From Alphaproteobacteria bacterium (GTDB lineage Bacteria; Pseudomonadota; Alphaproteobacteria; UBA6615): DNA of 64,000 nt. The notes under the pieces are model-generated. The model saw only the letters and a list, made by a program, of their open reading frames with translations, made no database searches and was not told where the DNA came from. The DNA lies in contig JANQOE010000114.1 of NCBI GenBank assembly GCA_028279245.1, positions 1 through 64,000 on the forward strand, given 5' to 3'. Both the position numbers and the translations under genes were made by a program. Positions 47,964 to 56,544 of the stretch are shown one piece after another (position 1 is the stretch's first letter; each line of letters begins with the position of its first letter).

Positions 47964-48449
47964 ATGTCCGTCGTCGTCTTTGTTGTCTTGGTGTTCGCCG
48001 CGGCGCTGAGCGGCCGGGTGTTCCAGCCCGGCGCCTGGTACGACAGCCTGAAGAAACCGACCTGGACGCCGGCACCTTGGGTCTTTCCTGTCGTCTGGCT
48101 GCCGCTCTACGTGATGATCTGCGCCGCCGGTTGGCTGGTGTGGGACACGGCGGGCCTAGGTGTTGCGCTCGTTCTATGGGGGATCCAGCTCGTGCTGAAC
48201 GCCGCTTGGTCGGCCGTTTTTTTCGGTCTGCGCCGGATGGACTGGGCCTTCATCAATGTCGGCGCGCTTTGGCTGTCGATTGCGGCGTTTATCGTGGTTG
48301 GCGCTCAAGTGGCTGTTTGGGCAGGGTTGTTGTTCGTGCCTTACCTGGTTTGGGTCACGATCGCCGCCACACTCAACTGGAAAGTTTGGCGCATGAACGC
48401 GGACGTCGGCGATTTGGGCCCGCGGCGCAGCGGCGCCGACGCCGCCTGA
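47964..48449 (+). CDS. tspO: TspO/MBR family tryptophan-rich protein
   Basis: The 161-residue protein has five hydrophobic helices and the TspO motifs WYDSLKKPTWTPAPWVFPVVW, LNAAWSAVFFGLRRMDWAF and LNWKVWRMN. TspO binds porphyrins in the outer membrane of Rhodobacter and modulates photosynthesis gene expression with oxygen. Its position 65 bases after bchJ supports a tetrapyrrole role. ATG 47964 matches the family length. Confidence 0.93.
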   Translation: MSVVVFVVLVFAAALSGRVFQPGAWYDSLKKPTWTPAPWVFPVVWLPLYVMICAAGWLVWDTAGLGVALVLWGIQLVLNAAWSAVFFGLRRMDWAFINVGALWLSIAAFIVVGAQVAVWAGLLFVPYLVWVTIAATLNWKVWRMNADVGDLGPRRSGADAA

Positions 48450-48482
48450 TGAACGCGGCTCATCGTTGTTGAGACGGCAAGT

Positions 48483-48579
48483 CCCCCCACCCTAACCCTC
48501 CCCCACAAGGGGGGAGGGAACAGAGAATTCATCGCCCATATTCCCTCCCCCTCGATGGGGGAGGGCTAGGGTGGGGGTG
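48483..48579. repeat. family D long inverted repeat
   Basis: Left arm 48483-48520 (CCCCACCCTAACCCTCCCCC...) and right arm 48541-48579 (...GGGAGGGCTAGGGTGGGGGTG) are nearly complementary over about 37 bases around a 20-base spacer. A strong hairpin would form just after tspO and may end its transcript. Only one copy is in the window. Confidence 0.8.
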
Positions 48580-48696
48580 CCCTCGGAGCCCCTCGCTCCG
48601 TAGCAGGCTTATCGAAAGTGGTATGGGCGATGCGTCGAGCCCGTTTTGGGTGGCTCCCGTTAGGCTATCGGCTGACCGAGAACCGGAGGGCCCGAC

Positions 48697-49311
48697 ATGC
48701 CAAAGCTGCCGACCCGCGCGCTGTGCCTGGTCCTCCTGGGCTATCTGCTCACTTTGGCCGGTCCGGCGCTGCCGGCCGCCGGCAACGGGCCGCCGGCGGT
48801 GGACGCCCGCGCCAGCATGGACACCCTGCGCGCCGTGGCCGACTCCCTGCCGAGCCAGTTCGACGGCTTCACCCAGGTCAGCCGCCGCGAGTTTCAGAGC
48901 GCCGAAGAGGGCGTCGCCCTCAAATACGAGGCCCCGAATTTCATCGCCGACGTCTTCCTGTTTCACCTGGCTGACCGCGCCCCGGTCGACATCGACGACG
49001 AGACCTTCAAGGAGGTGATGGCGGCCGAGGATGACTTCCTCACCACGGTAGAAATCACAGATGGCGGCCAGCACGTCAGCGGCCCGTGGGATCCGGTGTG
49101 GACCATGAGCCTGGGCGTCACCCCGGCCAAGCTCGCCTTGCGGCAGTATATTGAGGACCACGCCCGGGGCCGCAGCAGCTATTTGGCGATGACGACCTTC
49201 AGCGGCCGCTTCGCCAAAATCCGCATGACCATCCCCGACCATTCCGAAGACGACGGCTTCGGCGTCGCCTTCGGCTTCGCGATGGGGATCGCCGTGCGCC
49301 TGCCGGAGTAG
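48697..49311 (+). CDS. exported protein, member 1 of a local three-gene family
   Basis: The 204-residue protein has a Sec signal peptide (cleaved near ALPAAG). The mature part has FTQVSRREFQSAEEGVALKYEAP, FLTTVEITDGGQHVSGPWDP, YIEDHARGRSSYLAMTTFSGRFAKIR and a hydrophobic C-terminal GFAMGIAVRLPE. The next gene shares these blocks. No known domain is recognised. It is probably periplasmic. Confidence 0.7.
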   Translation: MPKLPTRALCLVLLGYLLTLAGPALPAAGNGPPAVDARASMDTLRAVADSLPSQFDGFTQVSRREFQSAEEGVALKYEAPNFIADVFLFHLADRAPVDIDDETFKEVMAAEDDFLTTVEITDGGQHVSGPWDPVWTMSLGVTPAKLALRQYIEDHARGRSSYLAMTTFSGRFAKIRMTIPDHSEDDGFGVAFGFAMGIAVRLPE

Positions 49312-49316
49312 GGAAA

Positions 49317-50018
49317 ATGCATCTCACATACGCTTTGATCCCGAGCTTAGCTCGGCGGCCTGTTCAGGTCCTTCTCGTCTGCGCCGCGACCTTGCTCGCC
49401 GGATGCCAGACTGCGCAGCCTGATAACGCCGATCCCCTTGCCGCCCTGAAAGCCACCCTTGGACCCGACGATCATATCATGATCCAGTTGGACCAGGTCG
49501 CGAGCCTATTGCCGACCAAGACGCCCTACGCCCGGCAAGTTAATGAGAAGGACTTCGGCAAACCCGACCTCGGCGTCGCGCGCGTCTATGATGGGGCCAG
49601 CTTCTACGCAACCGTCTATCTGTTTCAGTTACCCGGCGTGGCACCGGCCGGCATTCGGGACGACGCCTTCCGGCACGTGCTGCAGGAAGAGCATTTGGGG
49701 CTGACCACTGTCGAGATCACCAGGCAGGGGCGCCACATTAGCGGGCCCTGGGCCCATGTCGGACGCTCGGTGTTGCCGCAGGGCGCTGGCATCGTGCTGC
49801 ACGAGTATGTGGAGGACAAACCCGGTGCGACACCCGGCCATTTGGCTCTCACGACATATGACGGCGGCCGATTTGCCAAGGTCCGCACCACCGCGAAACC
49901 CGGTGCCCACGCGGCATATCATCGCGACGTTCAGGCATTCATCTCGCTGGTCCTGATGGCGCTGCCGAACTGGGGAGAAACGGCTTGGCTCGCGCCGGGC
50001 ATCGATTTGGCCGGCTAG
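49317..50018 (+). CDS. lipoprotein, member 2 of a local three-gene family
   Basis: The 233-residue protein has a lipoprotein signal (LLAGC lipobox). It is a diverged paralogue of the gene 5 bases upstream: LGLTTVEITRQGRHISGPWAHV, LHEYVEDKPGATPGHLALTTYDGGRFAKVR and a final hydrophobic segment (AFISLVLMALP) align with the first member. Lipidation here and secretion there suggest a membrane-anchored and a soluble partner. Function is unknown. Confidence 0.7.
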   Translation: MHLTYALIPSLARRPVQVLLVCAATLLAGCQTAQPDNADPLAALKATLGPDDHIMIQLDQVASLLPTKTPYARQVNEKDFGKPDLGVARVYDGASFYATVYLFQLPGVAPAGIRDDAFRHVLQEEHLGLTTVEITRQGRHISGPWAHVGRSVLPQGAGIVLHEYVEDKPGATPGHLALTTYDGGRFAKVRTTAKPGAHAAYHRDVQAFISLVLMALPNWGETAWLAPGIDLAG

Positions 50019-50301
50019 CTGGACTGGTTGTCGCAGCATGCGTCATCGCGTTGACCGCACCGGCGCACGCGGCGCCGGTTGAGTTTCCAGGCTACCGTCC
50101 GCTCGATTGGACGAAGCTCAACGACATTGCGGTCGCGCTGCCCGAAGACGTCAACCTGGTGCGGCGCGTGCCGTCGAGTGAATACGAGGCCGCGGAAAGG
50201 CTCTGGCTCGACGTGCCGGATGATGGGAGGAGGACCAGAGGATCATCGAGTTCATGATCGGCATTGCAATTCGATTACAGGCGGAATTCGGGCCGCTCTA
50301 G
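49985..50301 (+). pseudogene. decayed third member of the local exported-protein family
   Basis: A signal peptide (LVVAACVIALTAPAHAAP) and an N-terminal half (NLVRRVPSSEYEAAERLWLDVPDD) are read in one frame from TTG 49985. The downstream end EFMIGIAIRLQAEFGPL lies in another frame ending at TAG 50301 and matches the C-terminus GFAMGIAVRLPE of the first member. The central part of about 110 residues is missing and the frames do not join, so an internal deletion with frameshift is likely. Confidence 0.65.
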
Positions 50302-50422
50302 GGCCAGCGGCGGCGGGCTGTCATCGATAGATCCAGGCTATCCGGCCCGGGTTGACCGGCCCGAATGGCCTTATCACCCCACAAGTCGGTTGCATCTCGG
50401 ATATCGGGGGCCCGTATACGTT

Positions 50423-50452
50423 TTGGCAGGGTTCTCAATCTAGTACTTTATA
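50423..50452 (+). promoter_or_regulatory. candidate promoter of the response regulator gene
   Basis: TTGGCA (50423-50428) and TTTATA (50447-50452) are spaced by 18 bases in a locally AT-rich stretch upstream of the response regulator. Similarity to sigma-70 consensus is moderate. The remaining gap 50302-50517 shows nothing else. Confidence 0.35.
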
Positions 50453-50517
50453 TCCGAGAAGAGAGGGCACAAAGTATCAAGGCTGTGGTGGCGAATGGAA
50501 CAGGAGCGGGGCCGGCC

Positions 50518-50925
50518 ATGAGCGATAGCCCGGTCAGGGTCATGGTGGTCGACGATCAGCGCACCATGCGCTCCATCGTCCGCACTTTGCTCCGCGAAAT
50601 CGGCATCACCAATATCAGCGAGGCCGCCAGTGGCCGCGAAGCGCTGACCGAACTCCGCGCCCAGCCGGGCCGGGAGCCCGATGTCGTCATCTGCGACCTG
50701 CATATGGAGGACATGGACGGGCTGCAGTTCTCCAATCTATTACGGCGAGAGAAAGACGAGCGGCGGCGGCAGATTCCGGTCATCATTCTGACCGGCGATC
50801 GGGACGAACTGCTGCACGAGGTCGCCGCCCAGGTCGGCGTGGCCGAGGTCTTCACCAAACCCGTGACCGCCCAGCAGCTCAAGGCTGGGATCGAGAGCAC
50901 GGTCGGCTTTTCGACCGACGGCTAG
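50518..50925 (+). CDS. single-domain response regulator (CheY-like)
   Basis: The 135-residue protein is a receiver domain only: VMVVDDQRTMRSIVRTLL (acidic pair), VICDLHMEDMDG (phospho-acceptor Asp), VIILTGDRD (Thr) and VFTKPVTAQQL (Lys). With no output domain it must act through a partner. No kinase is adjacent; the orphan kinases at 15-17 kb and 37.6-39.8 kb are candidates. ATG 50518 matches the domain start; the frame upstream is not coding-like. Confidence 0.9.
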   Translation: MSDSPVRVMVVDDQRTMRSIVRTLLREIGITNISEAASGREALTELRAQPGREPDVVICDLHMEDMDGLQFSNLLRREKDERRRQIPVIILTGDRDELLHEVAAQVGVAEVFTKPVTAQQLKAGIESTVGFSTDG

Positions 50926-51020
50926 ACGTGGGAGGCCGCTAGGCTGCCCCGCGATGCAACCGGGGCGGGAAGCTCCCATATACGCTGCATGACCTGGCGA
51001 CCTGGTATGGCTTCGCGCTG

Positions 51021-52001
51021 ATGTCCGCGGGCTCTGTTGCGGAGGGGATTCGCGCCTACGAAGATGCGAAACTCCGGCAGGCGTGGGGGATCCTCGGGCC
51101 GCTGGCTGCCGATGGCGACCCGCTCGCCCAATTCTACCTTGGCAGCCTCCACGACTTCACAATGTTCGACGGCTGCGATCCCGCGCTAGCGGTCGAATGG
51201 TTTCAGCGCGCCGCCGCCCAGGGCGACAACCAGGCGCGGGTAGCGGCCGCCCGGATCAGCCTGCGCGAAGGACTGAAACAGCCCCCGGCCATCGCCGCCG
51301 GACTGTCCAAACTGGTGGCGGATGGCGACCGCGCCGCTGCCGCCATCACCGCGTCGGCCTTGCTGCCAACCGTCGACACGGCCGCGCTCCAGTCCCTGGA
51401 CGACCCAGCCAACCCCTTGGTCGGGGCGATCGCGTTGTTGGACGACAGCGCCGACTCCCTCGCCTTGCTGGGGGATTTCCATCAACGGGTCCAGGCCCGG
51501 CTGGAGCGGGCGTTTCGGCAGTCGCCGCAGCACCTCACGGCCGGTCCGGCCGTCGCCCCGACCCGCGCCAAGGCGGTGACCGCCTTCCATGGCGCGGCGG
51601 AGCAGGGACACCCCGGCGCCCAGCGGGCCTTGGCTACGCTGCTCGACCCGGGGCCGACCGGCGCGAGCACCGACTCCGGTTTTTGGCGTTCGCTGACCGA
51701 GCCGATTCCGCCCGCATCGACCGACTGCTATTCCATCGCTCCCAATGCTTGGCCGAACGACTATGACATGCTGCGCATCGACGCCTGGTACGCGGAGAAG
51801 TTTCGCGACCCGGCGTCCCGGCTGACCCGCGCAGTGCAGTGGTGCATGGGCGAGCCGGAGTGGCTGTTCTGGCCGTGCCGGGCCTGCAGCTTCGACCACG
51901 ACTGCGCCTGCCGGTTCGAGCACAAGCCCGAACACACCCCGGACTTTCGGCTGACCCGGGCCTACGACATCTGCCGCGCTTCATTCTGGGATTTGGGGTA
52001 G
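51021..52001 (+). CDS. Sel1-like repeat protein with cysteine-rich C-terminus
   Basis: The 326-residue protein has Sel1/TPR-type helical pairs in its N-terminal two thirds (AQFYLGSLHDF, AVEWFQRAAAQGDNQARVAAARI, AVTAFHGAAEQGHPGAQRALATLL). The last 110 residues contain seven cysteines (DCYSIAPN, VQWCMGEPEW, CRACSFDHDCACRFEH, YDICRASFWD), perhaps a metal site or disulfides. There is no clear signal peptide. Function is unknown; Sel1 proteins usually scaffold interactions. Confidence 0.65.
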   Translation: MSAGSVAEGIRAYEDAKLRQAWGILGPLAADGDPLAQFYLGSLHDFTMFDGCDPALAVEWFQRAAAQGDNQARVAAARISLREGLKQPPAIAAGLSKLVADGDRAAAAITASALLPTVDTAALQSLDDPANPLVGAIALLDDSADSLALLGDFHQRVQARLERAFRQSPQHLTAGPAVAPTRAKAVTAFHGAAEQGHPGAQRALATLLDPGPTGASTDSGFWRSLTEPIPPASTDCYSIAPNAWPNDYDMLRIDAWYAEKFRDPASRLTRAVQWCMGEPEWLFWPCRACSFDHDCACRFEHKPEHTPDFRLTRAYDICRASFWDLG

Positions 52002-52014
52002 GGACCGGGCGCTG

Positions 52015-52839
52015 TCACTCATCCGGCAGCATCTCGCTCAGTATCTCCTCCGCAATCGGAAGACCTGTCTCTAGGTCCGTACCCGGCGAGAGGCGTTCAT
52101 CGTACAGGATGCCCAACATGATCTCGTCGAGCCGCGTCATGACCTCATAGTTCGAGTGGGGATCGAAGAACGTATAGCCCTGACCGGACTGAAAGTTGGG
52201 GAAGCCCAGGCTTCGCAAGCCGAAGCTGAGGAAACACTCCCGCTTCTCCCAGAAATCCGCTGTCTCAGCAACAATGATTAGAACCGGCCCGATGGCGCCA
52301 TCCTCGCCAAAGGTCGTTCTCACACCGCACGCCGGCTCCTTGTTTTGCGCGCGCGCTTCCTCTGTCGATACATCGATCATGTCTGGCAGGCGCTCGGCGA
52401 GATCATCGCTCGAATCCACGAAAACCACTTGAAAGTTGGAACTCTCGGGCGCGCTCGCTCCTTTCTCGGTCAAGCGCGTGATGTGAATCGCCGGGAGGTC
52501 TGCGACGTCGTCCCACTGCTGCACCATGTTAACGATGGAATCATGGATCAGTTCGTCCTCTGTCGGATGGAGAGTGATGTGGAGATCGTCCACCCAACGG
52601 TGCAACTGATTACCCCCATCTCCCCAAACGACGGCCGACATGTTTTCCAAGACAGTTTGCCGGGACAGCTCGGTTGGCGGGCGCCGGTCCGCGAGATAGT
52701 TTTCAAGCGCATCGGCAATCCGCTCAACCCGGGTCTTAGATGGATTGCTTGGACTGTCTTCACCAAAACAGCCGGAAAGCGCCAGCATCAGCACTGTTGC
52801 GCAGAAGAAACCATGACATCGGAAATCCCGTGCAGCCAT
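52015..52839 (-). CDS. DUF2927-like lipoprotein
   Basis: The 274-residue protein has a lipoprotein signal (LMLALSGC) when started at ATG 52839; GTG 52869 is also possible. The body resembles DUF2927 proteins: RWVDDLHITLHPTEDE early and ECFLSFGLRSLGFPNFQ then DEIMLGILYDERLSPGTD late. No function is known for the family as far as I can recall. It converges with the Sel1-like gene. Confidence 0.65.
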   Translation of the reverse strand: MAARDFRCHGFFCATVLMLALSGCFGEDSPSNPSKTRVERIADALENYLADRRPPTELSRQTVLENMSAVVWGDGGNQLHRWVDDLHITLHPTEDELIHDSIVNMVQQWDDVADLPAIHITRLTEKGASAPESSNFQVVFVDSSDDLAERLPDMIDVSTEEARAQNKEPACGVRTTFGEDGAIGPVLIIVAETADFWEKRECFLSFGLRSLGFPNFQSGQGYTFFDPHSNYEVMTRLDEIMLGILYDERLSPGTDLETGLPIAEEILSEMLPDE

Positions 52840-52955
52840 TTCAGCCCGCGCTCCCCAGTCATTCAGCACGCATCGCTAGCATGACTTCGTTCGTGGACAC
52901 TTAATATCATACCGGACTCACCTCACCGCCGTACTGAGCGCGCTATAGTCACCAT

Positions 52956-55421
52956 ATGACCCAACTCGTCAAAATCCGCGGCACCCTGCCGGCGCTGCCC
53001 GGCGCGTTCGAGAAGTGGTTTGCCACGCGCGGCTGGGTGCCGCATCCGCATCAGCTGCAGATGGTCGCGGCGGCGGACGCGGGAGAGTCGGCGTTGCTGA
53101 TTGCGCCGACCGGTGGCGGCAAGACCCTGGCCGGATTTCTGCCGAGCCTCATCGATCTCGCGGCGCGGCCCACGCATCCCGGTATGCACACCCTCTATGT
53201 GTCGCCGTTGAAGGCGCTGGCGGTCGATATCCACCGCAACCTGAAACAGCCGATCGCCGAGATGGGCCTGCCGGTGCGCGCCGAATCGCGGACCGGCGAC
53301 ACGCCGCAACGCAAACGCCGCCGGCAACAGGAAAACCCGCCGCAGTTTTTGATGACGACGCCGGAAAGCCTGTCGCTATTGCTATCAATTCCGGCGGCGC
53401 CGGAGATGTTTCGTGAGTTGCGCTGCGTCATCATCGACGAACTGCACGCGCTGGAGGACAACAAGCGCGGCGACCTGTTGTCCCTAGCCCTCGCGCGGTT
53501 GCACACTCTCGCCCCCGCCTGCCGCCGCGTCGCATTGAGCGCCACCGTCGCCGAACCTGACCGCTTGTTGCGCTGGCTGTCGCCGAATGGCGACGGCAGT
53601 GCCGTGCGCCGCGTCGTCGGCCGCACCGGCGCCGAACCCGACGTCTCGATTCTGGTGCCGCCGAGTGAGATGCCCTGGTCCGGCCACATGGGCACCTATG
53701 CGCTACCTCAAGTATATGACTTGGTCCGCGAAGCCGGCACGACCATTGTTTTTGTCAACACGCGGGCCCAGGCCGAGATCGTCTTTCAGGAACTGTGGCG
53801 GCTGAACGACGACAACCTGCCGATCGCCCTGCACCATGGCAGCCTGTCGGCGGAGCAGCGCCGTAAGGTCGAGGCGGCGATGACCCGTGGTCTACTACGC
53901 GCCGTTGTCGCCACCTCATCGCTTGATCTTGGTGTCGACTGGGCGGCGGTCGATCTGGTGGTGCAGGTCGGCGCGCCAAAGGGCGCGACCCGGTTGTTGC
54001 AACGCATCGGCCGCGCCAATCACCAACTCGACCGGCCGAGCCGCGCCGTGCTGGTGCCGGCCAACCGCTTCGAGATGCTGGAATGCCAGGCAGCGGTCGA
54101 GGCGGTGGCCGAGCACACCCTGGACGGTTTGCCGGAACGCCCCGGCGGCCTCGACGTGCTGGCCCAGCATATCCTCGGCTTATCTTGCGCCGCGCCCTTC
54201 GCCGCGGATGCGTTGTTCGCCGAGGTGCGCCACGCCGGACCCTATGCGCGCCTCAGCCGCAAGGATTTCGACGACACGTTGGATTTCGTGGCGACCGGCG
54301 GTTATGCGCTCGGCGGGTATGACCGCTACAAACGTTTGCTGGTGAACGACGCCGGGCACTACCACGTCGCCGACGACCGCATCGCCCGGCGCTACCGCAT
54401 GAACATGGGCACCATTGTCGAGGCGCCGACCCTGAAGGTGCGGCTGCGCGGCGGCCGCGTGCTGGGCGAGGTCGAGGAATACTTCGTCAATGGCATGACC
54501 GAAGGCGATACCTTCATGTTCGCCGGCCGCCTGCTGCGTTTCATGCGCATTGTCGAAACGACGGTGGAGGCCGTCCCGGCGGTGGGCGACGCGCCGGCGG
54601 TCCCCGCCTATGTCGGCGGCCGGCTGCCCCTGTCGACCCACCTGGCGGACCGGGTGCGCGGCCTGCTGGAGGACCCGCGGCGTTGGGAGGTGTTTCCGCC
54701 CGCGGTGCGCGAGTGGCTCGACATCCAGCGCTGGCGCTCCCAACTGCCGGACCGCAGCGGTCTCCTGGTCGAAACCTTCCCGCGCGGCAACAAGCACTAC
54801 CTGGTGGCCTACTGCTTCGAAGGCCGCAACGCCCATCAGACCCTCGGCATGTTGCTGACCCGCCGCATGGAACGCGCCGGCTACGGCCCCCTCGGGTTCG
54901 TCGGCACCGACTATGTGCTCGGCGTGTGGAGCATGCGCGAGCCCACCGACATCGACGCGTTGTTCGACGAGGACATGCTGGGCGACGACATGGAAGCCTG
55001 GATGGCGGAATCCAGCATGTTGCGGCGGACCTTCCGCAACGTCGCGGTGATCGCCGGGCTGATCGACCGGCGCATCCCGGGCAAGGAGAAGACCGGGCGG
55101 CAGGTCACCTTCAACGCCGATTTGATCTACAACGTGCTTCGGTCTCACGAGCCGAATCACATACTGTTGCGGGCGACGCGCGCCGATGCGGCGGCGGGCT
55201 TGACCGACATTCGCCGGGTCGCCGATATGTTGGCGCGGGTGCGCGGCGGCATCCACCACCGCCGCCTCGACCGCGTCTCGCCGCTCGCCGTGCCGGTGTT
55301 ATTGGAGGTCGGAAAGGAAAGTGTCTTTGGTGCCGCCGTCGACGACCTGCTGGAAGAACAAGCCGAGGACCTTATTCTCGAGGCGACCAAGGATGCGGGG
55401 ACGCCGGGGTTGGGATTGTAG
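52956..55421 (+). CDS. Lhr-type DEXH helicase of the Lhr/Exo/Lig/PdeM set
   Basis: The 821-residue superfamily 2 helicase has Walker A LIAPTGGGKTLAGFLP (Lys56), motif Ia YVSPLKALAVD, the DELH box VIIDELHAL (Asp161), motif III SATV, motif V SLDLGVDWAAVDLVVQ and motif VI LQRIGRANH. A winged-helix and Lhr-core domain follow. Length matches the ligase-associated DEXH helicase, an ATP-driven 3'-5' translocase in DNA repair. It lies 5' of pdeM on the same strand, but 33 kb from the exonuclease-ligase pair. Confidence 0.93.
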   Translation: MTQLVKIRGTLPALPGAFEKWFATRGWVPHPHQLQMVAAADAGESALLIAPTGGGKTLAGFLPSLIDLAARPTHPGMHTLYVSPLKALAVDIHRNLKQPIAEMGLPVRAESRTGDTPQRKRRRQQENPPQFLMTTPESLSLLLSIPAAPEMFRELRCVIIDELHALEDNKRGDLLSLALARLHTLAPACRRVALSATVAEPDRLLRWLSPNGDGSAVRRVVGRTGAEPDVSILVPPSEMPWSGHMGTYALPQVYDLVREAGTTIVFVNTRAQAEIVFQELWRLNDDNLPIALHHGSLSAEQRRKVEAAMTRGLLRAVVATSSLDLGVDWAAVDLVVQVGAPKGATRLLQRIGRANHQLDRPSRAVLVPANRFEMLECQAAVEAVAEHTLDGLPERPGGLDVLAQHILGLSCAAPFAADALFAEVRHAGPYARLSRKDFDDTLDFVATGGYALGGYDRYKRLLVNDAGHYHVADDRIARRYRMNMGTIVEAPTLKVRLRGGRVLGEVEEYFVNGMTEGDTFMFAGRLLRFMRIVETTVEAVPAVGDAPAVPAYVGGRLPLSTHLADRVRGLLEDPRRWEVFPPAVREWLDIQRWRSQLPDRSGLLVETFPRGNKHYLVAYCFEGRNAHQTLGMLLTRRMERAGYGPLGFVGTDYVLGVWSMREPTDIDALFDEDMLGDDMEAWMAESSMLRRTFRNVAVIAGLIDRRIPGKEKTGRQVTFNADLIYNVLRSHEPNHILLRATRADAAAGLTDIRRVADMLARVRGGIHHRRLDRVSPLAVPVLLEVGKESVFGAAVDDLLEEQAEDLILEATKDAGTPGLGL

Positions 55422-55433
55422 TGGGCGGAGGCA

Positions 55434-55504
55434 CTCACCCTTCGACAGGCTCAGGGTGAGGTCGGGGGTAGTGCCCCTCATGCTGAGCTTGTCGAAGTAT
55501 GAGG
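55434..55504. repeat. family A repeats, copies 3 and 4, in opposite orientation
   Basis: Copy 3 (55434-55460) has CCCTTCGACAGGCTCAGGGT; copy 4 (55476-55504) has ATGCTGAGCTTGTCGAAGTA with arms CCTCAT/ATGAGG. They face each other with 15 bases between, a doublet arrangement also seen at 63102. Confidence 0.8.
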
Positions 55505-55517
55505 ATCGCACCTCCCT

Positions 55518-55599
55518 TGTCATCCCGGGCTTGACCCGGGATCCATATCGACGCTGGCGCGAGCTTTGCCTGGATCCCGGCGCTCCGGCCGGGATGACA
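55518..55599. repeat. family B intergenic repeat, copy 3, inverted
   Basis: TGTCATCCCGGGCTTGACCC at the left and GGCCGGGATGACA at the right match family B read from the other strand relative to copies 1 and 2. It lies between the helicase and pdeM genes, which are therefore separated by about 225 bases of repeats. Confidence 0.8.
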
Positions 55600-55646
55600 G
55601 CGGGTAGCGCGGTCGGCGCGACCTTGGCTGGCGCATGGGAAGCCAC

Positions 55647-56360
55647 ATGACCGCCACTCCCTTCACCTTCGCCGGCGTCCGTCTGCTGGCCGACCCGACC
55701 GGGCTGCTGGTCTGTCCGGAATATGACCTGGCAATCGTCGCCGACCTGCACTTCGAAAAAGGGTCCGCCTTTGCGGCCAAGGGGGCGGCCTTGTTGCCGC
55801 CTTACGACACCAGGGCGACGCTGAACCTGCTGGGGCAGCGGCTGCGGCACTACCGGCCGCGCAGTTTGGTCTGCCTGGGCGACAGCTTTCACGACCATGG
55901 CGCCACCGGGCGGCTGTCCAGCGGCGACATGGCCCGCCTGCGCCGGCTGGTCAGCACCCATGACTGGACCTGGGTGGCCGGCAACCACGACCCGGAGATC
56001 CCCGAGGAGGCCGGCGGCCGTGTCGTCCCGGCCGTGGCGGTCGGCCCACTGGTCCTCCGCCATGAGGCGCTGACCGGCCCGGACAATCCGCTACCGGCGG
56101 GAGAGGTCTCCGGGCACTACCATCCGAAGGCCCGGGTACAGCTCCGCGGCCGGCGCATGTCCGGGCGTTGTTTCGTCAGCGATGGCGCCCGGCTGATCCT
56201 GCCGTCCTTCGGCGCCTACACCGGTGGCCTCGACGTGCTGGAGCCGGTGATGGCGCAAGTGCTGCGGGCTGACTTTCGGGTCTTGCTGCTGGGCCGCACC
56301 CGGGTCTTCCCCTTCCGCCGCCACCAACTGCTCGCCCCGCCACCCCGCGCCGTCGCGTAA
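55647..56360 (+). CDS. pdeM: PdeM-type metallophosphoesterase of the Lhr/Exo/Lig/PdeM set
   Basis: The 237-residue calcineurin-like enzyme has metal motifs VADLHFEKG, CLGDSFHDH, VAGNHDPEIPE and SGHYHPKA. PdeM enzymes are phosphodiesterases genetically linked to the ligase-exonuclease-helicase set. ATG 55647 fits the family start; ATG 55635 is in frame. The gene lies downstream of the helicase on the same strand. Confidence 0.9.
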   Translation: MTATPFTFAGVRLLADPTGLLVCPEYDLAIVADLHFEKGSAFAAKGAALLPPYDTRATLNLLGQRLRHYRPRSLVCLGDSFHDHGATGRLSSGDMARLRRLVSTHDWTWVAGNHDPEIPEEAGGRVVPAVAVGPLVLRHEALTGPDNPLPAGEVSGHYHPKARVQLRGRRMSGRCFVSDGARLILPSFGAYTGGLDVLEPVMAQVLRADFRVLLLGRTRVFPFRRHQLLAPPPRAVA

Positions 56361-56433
56361 AGGTGAAGCGGTGCGGCGCCGGGTCGCCTCGCCACTCGGT
56401 ATCGGCGCAGTTATGAGACCCGCATGGTTCTAT

Positions 56434-56520
56434 CCGTCATCGCGAGGCGCAACGCGCCGTGGCGATCCAGCGCTGCCGCGACGCCGGTACTGGATTGCCA
56501 CGCTTCGCTCGCAATGACGG
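56434..56520. repeat. family C intergenic repeat, copy 2
   Basis: The ends CCGTCATCGCGAGGCGC and GCTCGCAATGACGG match copy 1 at 44085, with a slightly shorter right half (CCACGCTTCGCTCGC). It lies 24 bases before the next gene. Confidence 0.85.
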
Positions 56521-56544
56521 AAATAGAATGATGTTGGAAATGGT

